Shown here: positions 31,532 through 32,367 of the stretch, piece after piece | How positions within the stretch are numbered: the stretch's first letter is position 1 | Layout of the letters: each line of letters begins with the position of its first letter | Source of the DNA: an uncultured Bacteroidota bacterium | GTDB lineage: Bacteria; Bacteroidota; Bacteroidia; 2-12-FULL-35-15 | DNA length: 32,367 nt | Direction: 5' to 3' | Assembly (NCBI GenBank): GCA_903881065.1 | Contig: CAIRRW010000262.1 | Location: 1-32,367 of the forward strand | Translations under genes and position numbers: made by a program | Notes under the pieces: model-generated | The model's database searches: none | Seen by the model: the letters and a program-made list of their open reading frames with translations, nothing else | Told to the model about the DNA's origin: nothing

Positions 31532-32367
31532 TTAATAATTATTGCCAGAACCCCCTCCGCCGAAATCTCCTCCTCCAAAATTATTGGTATCATTTTCGTG
31601 CTGATTGCTCGCCTGCGCCGAAAAACTTTGGGCAAAAATTAATGCTTCGGCATTTCTTTTCAGGAAATTATCTTCATTAATATCCTCCTTAAAAGTGATA
31701 CCGTGTTTGTTGGTTTTCAGATATTTAAAGGAGAAATAAGCAATCAATATCATTATAATTCCGGCACCTGTCAATGTTATTTCGGGATGTTGCAGACTGA
31801 AATAATATTTGAATGTAAGTGCTGATGCAGTGATGAGCAACAGGCTAATCAATAAGATGGTTTTGTTTTTTGTTTTCAAAGCGTAATAAGCATAAAGCAG
31901 AGGTACTGTTGCTGTTAGAAAATAAAACAGAAAAGCAAGCGGAATCTCCTGTCCGTCTTCTAGTTTCATATCGAAAAAAGCAATGCTGCTTTCGCGAATT
32001 ACAAAGTAATTGCAGGCAAGATAAAACAGTATTAATGCCACCGCTTCGCAAACGGAAAGGCAGGATTTCCATAAGAAATAAGCATCATTTTGTTTTTGTT
32101 TTCGGGCAATAAAATAAACAGGAACCGAAAATAACATCAAAGCAAATGGCATTATCAGCTTTGCAACAGCAACGATATTTAACAGCGAAAAAAAGAAAAT
32201 AGCATACAGACAAAGTGCTGCTGCCAGCGTTACAAGCGTGTCCACATAACGGATTGCGGCGAAAATTATAAATGGAAAGAAAAAAACAAGTGAAAATAAT
32301 ATTCTATTGTCTGTAGTATTATCAACCATAATACAGATGCCCGAAAATAGAAACGACAGTGCTGAAT
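31532..32367 (-). CDS. Polytopic membrane protein with Gly-rich C-terminal tail, probably 5'-truncated by window edge
   Basis: The ORF track gives 265 residues from ATG 32329. The frame stays open upstream to the window edge and encodes a further hydrophobic stretch (ALSFLFSGICIMV), so the true start is probably outside. At least seven membrane segments are visible, for example ILFSLVFFFPFIIFAA, LIMPFALMLFSVPVYFI, IPLAFLFYFLTATVPLLYAYY and GAGIIMILIAYFSF. A soluble tail (about 215-265) ends in NNFGGGDFGGGGSGNNY. Gly-rich ends of this kind occur in several envelope protein families of Bacteroidota. I do not recognise a family or function. The gene is convergent with the photolyase. Confidence 0.72.
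   Translation of the reverse strand, partial: SALSFLFSGICIMVDNTTDNRILFSLVFFFPFIIFAAIRYVDTLVTLAAALCLYAIFFFSLLNIVAVAKLIMPFALMLFSVPVYFIARKQKQNDAYFLWKSCLSVCEAVALILFYLACNYFVIRESSIAFFDMKLEDGQEIPLAFLFYFLTATVPLLYAYYALKTKNKTILLISLLLITASALTFKYYFSLQHPEITLTGAGIIMILIAYFSFKYLKTNKHGITFKEDINEDNFLKRNAEALIFAQSFSAQASNQHENDTNNFGGGDFGGGGSGNNY

Overview
The window looks like a chromosomal segment of an uncultured, AT-rich member of the Bacteroidota. The evidence is the recurrent TAnnTTTG -7 promoter element (upstream of acpP, dnaX, sodA, lysS and the sigma-factor gene), the near absence of Shine-Dalgarno sequences, the family types (Bacteroidota-style two-component genes, M1 lipoprotein peptidase, pgi/pmi, LysRS with a C-terminal extension) and the gene order acpP-fabF-rnc. 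No rRNA, tRNA, CRISPR or insertion sequence was seen.

Left part, minus strand (1-7842): a long co-directional run purN - marC-like - rnhA - hemA - hemC - hemE - NHL beta-propeller - multiheme cytochrome c. The last gene is cut by the left edge and is missing from the ORF track. Its 562 visible residues carry 11 CXXCH motifs plus one CX3CH motif. It overlaps the NHL gene by ATGA, and the pair has its own -7 element. Three haem synthesis genes lie directly upstream, with no hemD between hemC and hemE.

Plus strand (7984-10368): acpP, fabF and rnc form a fatty-acid/RNA-processing operon with a strong promoter and an intrinsic terminator. rnc begins with TTG, in the same frame as fabF and only three sense codons after its stop. 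An accessory interval follows (about 10.4-12.3 kb): a 21-bp/63-bp tandem repeat, a G-rich segment with a canonical G-quadruplex motif, and an orphan Mrr-type restriction endonuclease.

12.3-17.9 kb: dnaX, then a three-gene signalling operon (single-domain response regulator, SpoIIAA/SEC14-like small protein, MASE1-PAS-PAS histidine kinase). dnaX carries an A10 run followed at once by a -1-frame TGA, placed just after the clamp-loader domains. This predicts a truncated gamma form made by slippage. 17.9-28.2 kb holds housekeeping genes (small lipoprotein, Mn-type superoxide dismutase, nadD, secreted protein, tadA, M1 aminopeptidase, gpsA, lysS, pgi/pmi, lipB).

28.2-31.2 kb: a probable light-response module made of a MerR-type regulator with a cobalamin-binding domain (CarH signature W-x9-EH), an ECF sigma factor and a class I photolyase/cryptochrome. 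The sigma promoter carries a TTTGACAA/TTGTCAAA dyad and several TTGTTTAA/TTAAACAA half-sites. A related AATGTTTAA/TTAAACATT dyad lies before the photolyase gene. No carotenoid genes are visible. The right edge is occupied by a polytopic membrane protein that reads open past the window end.
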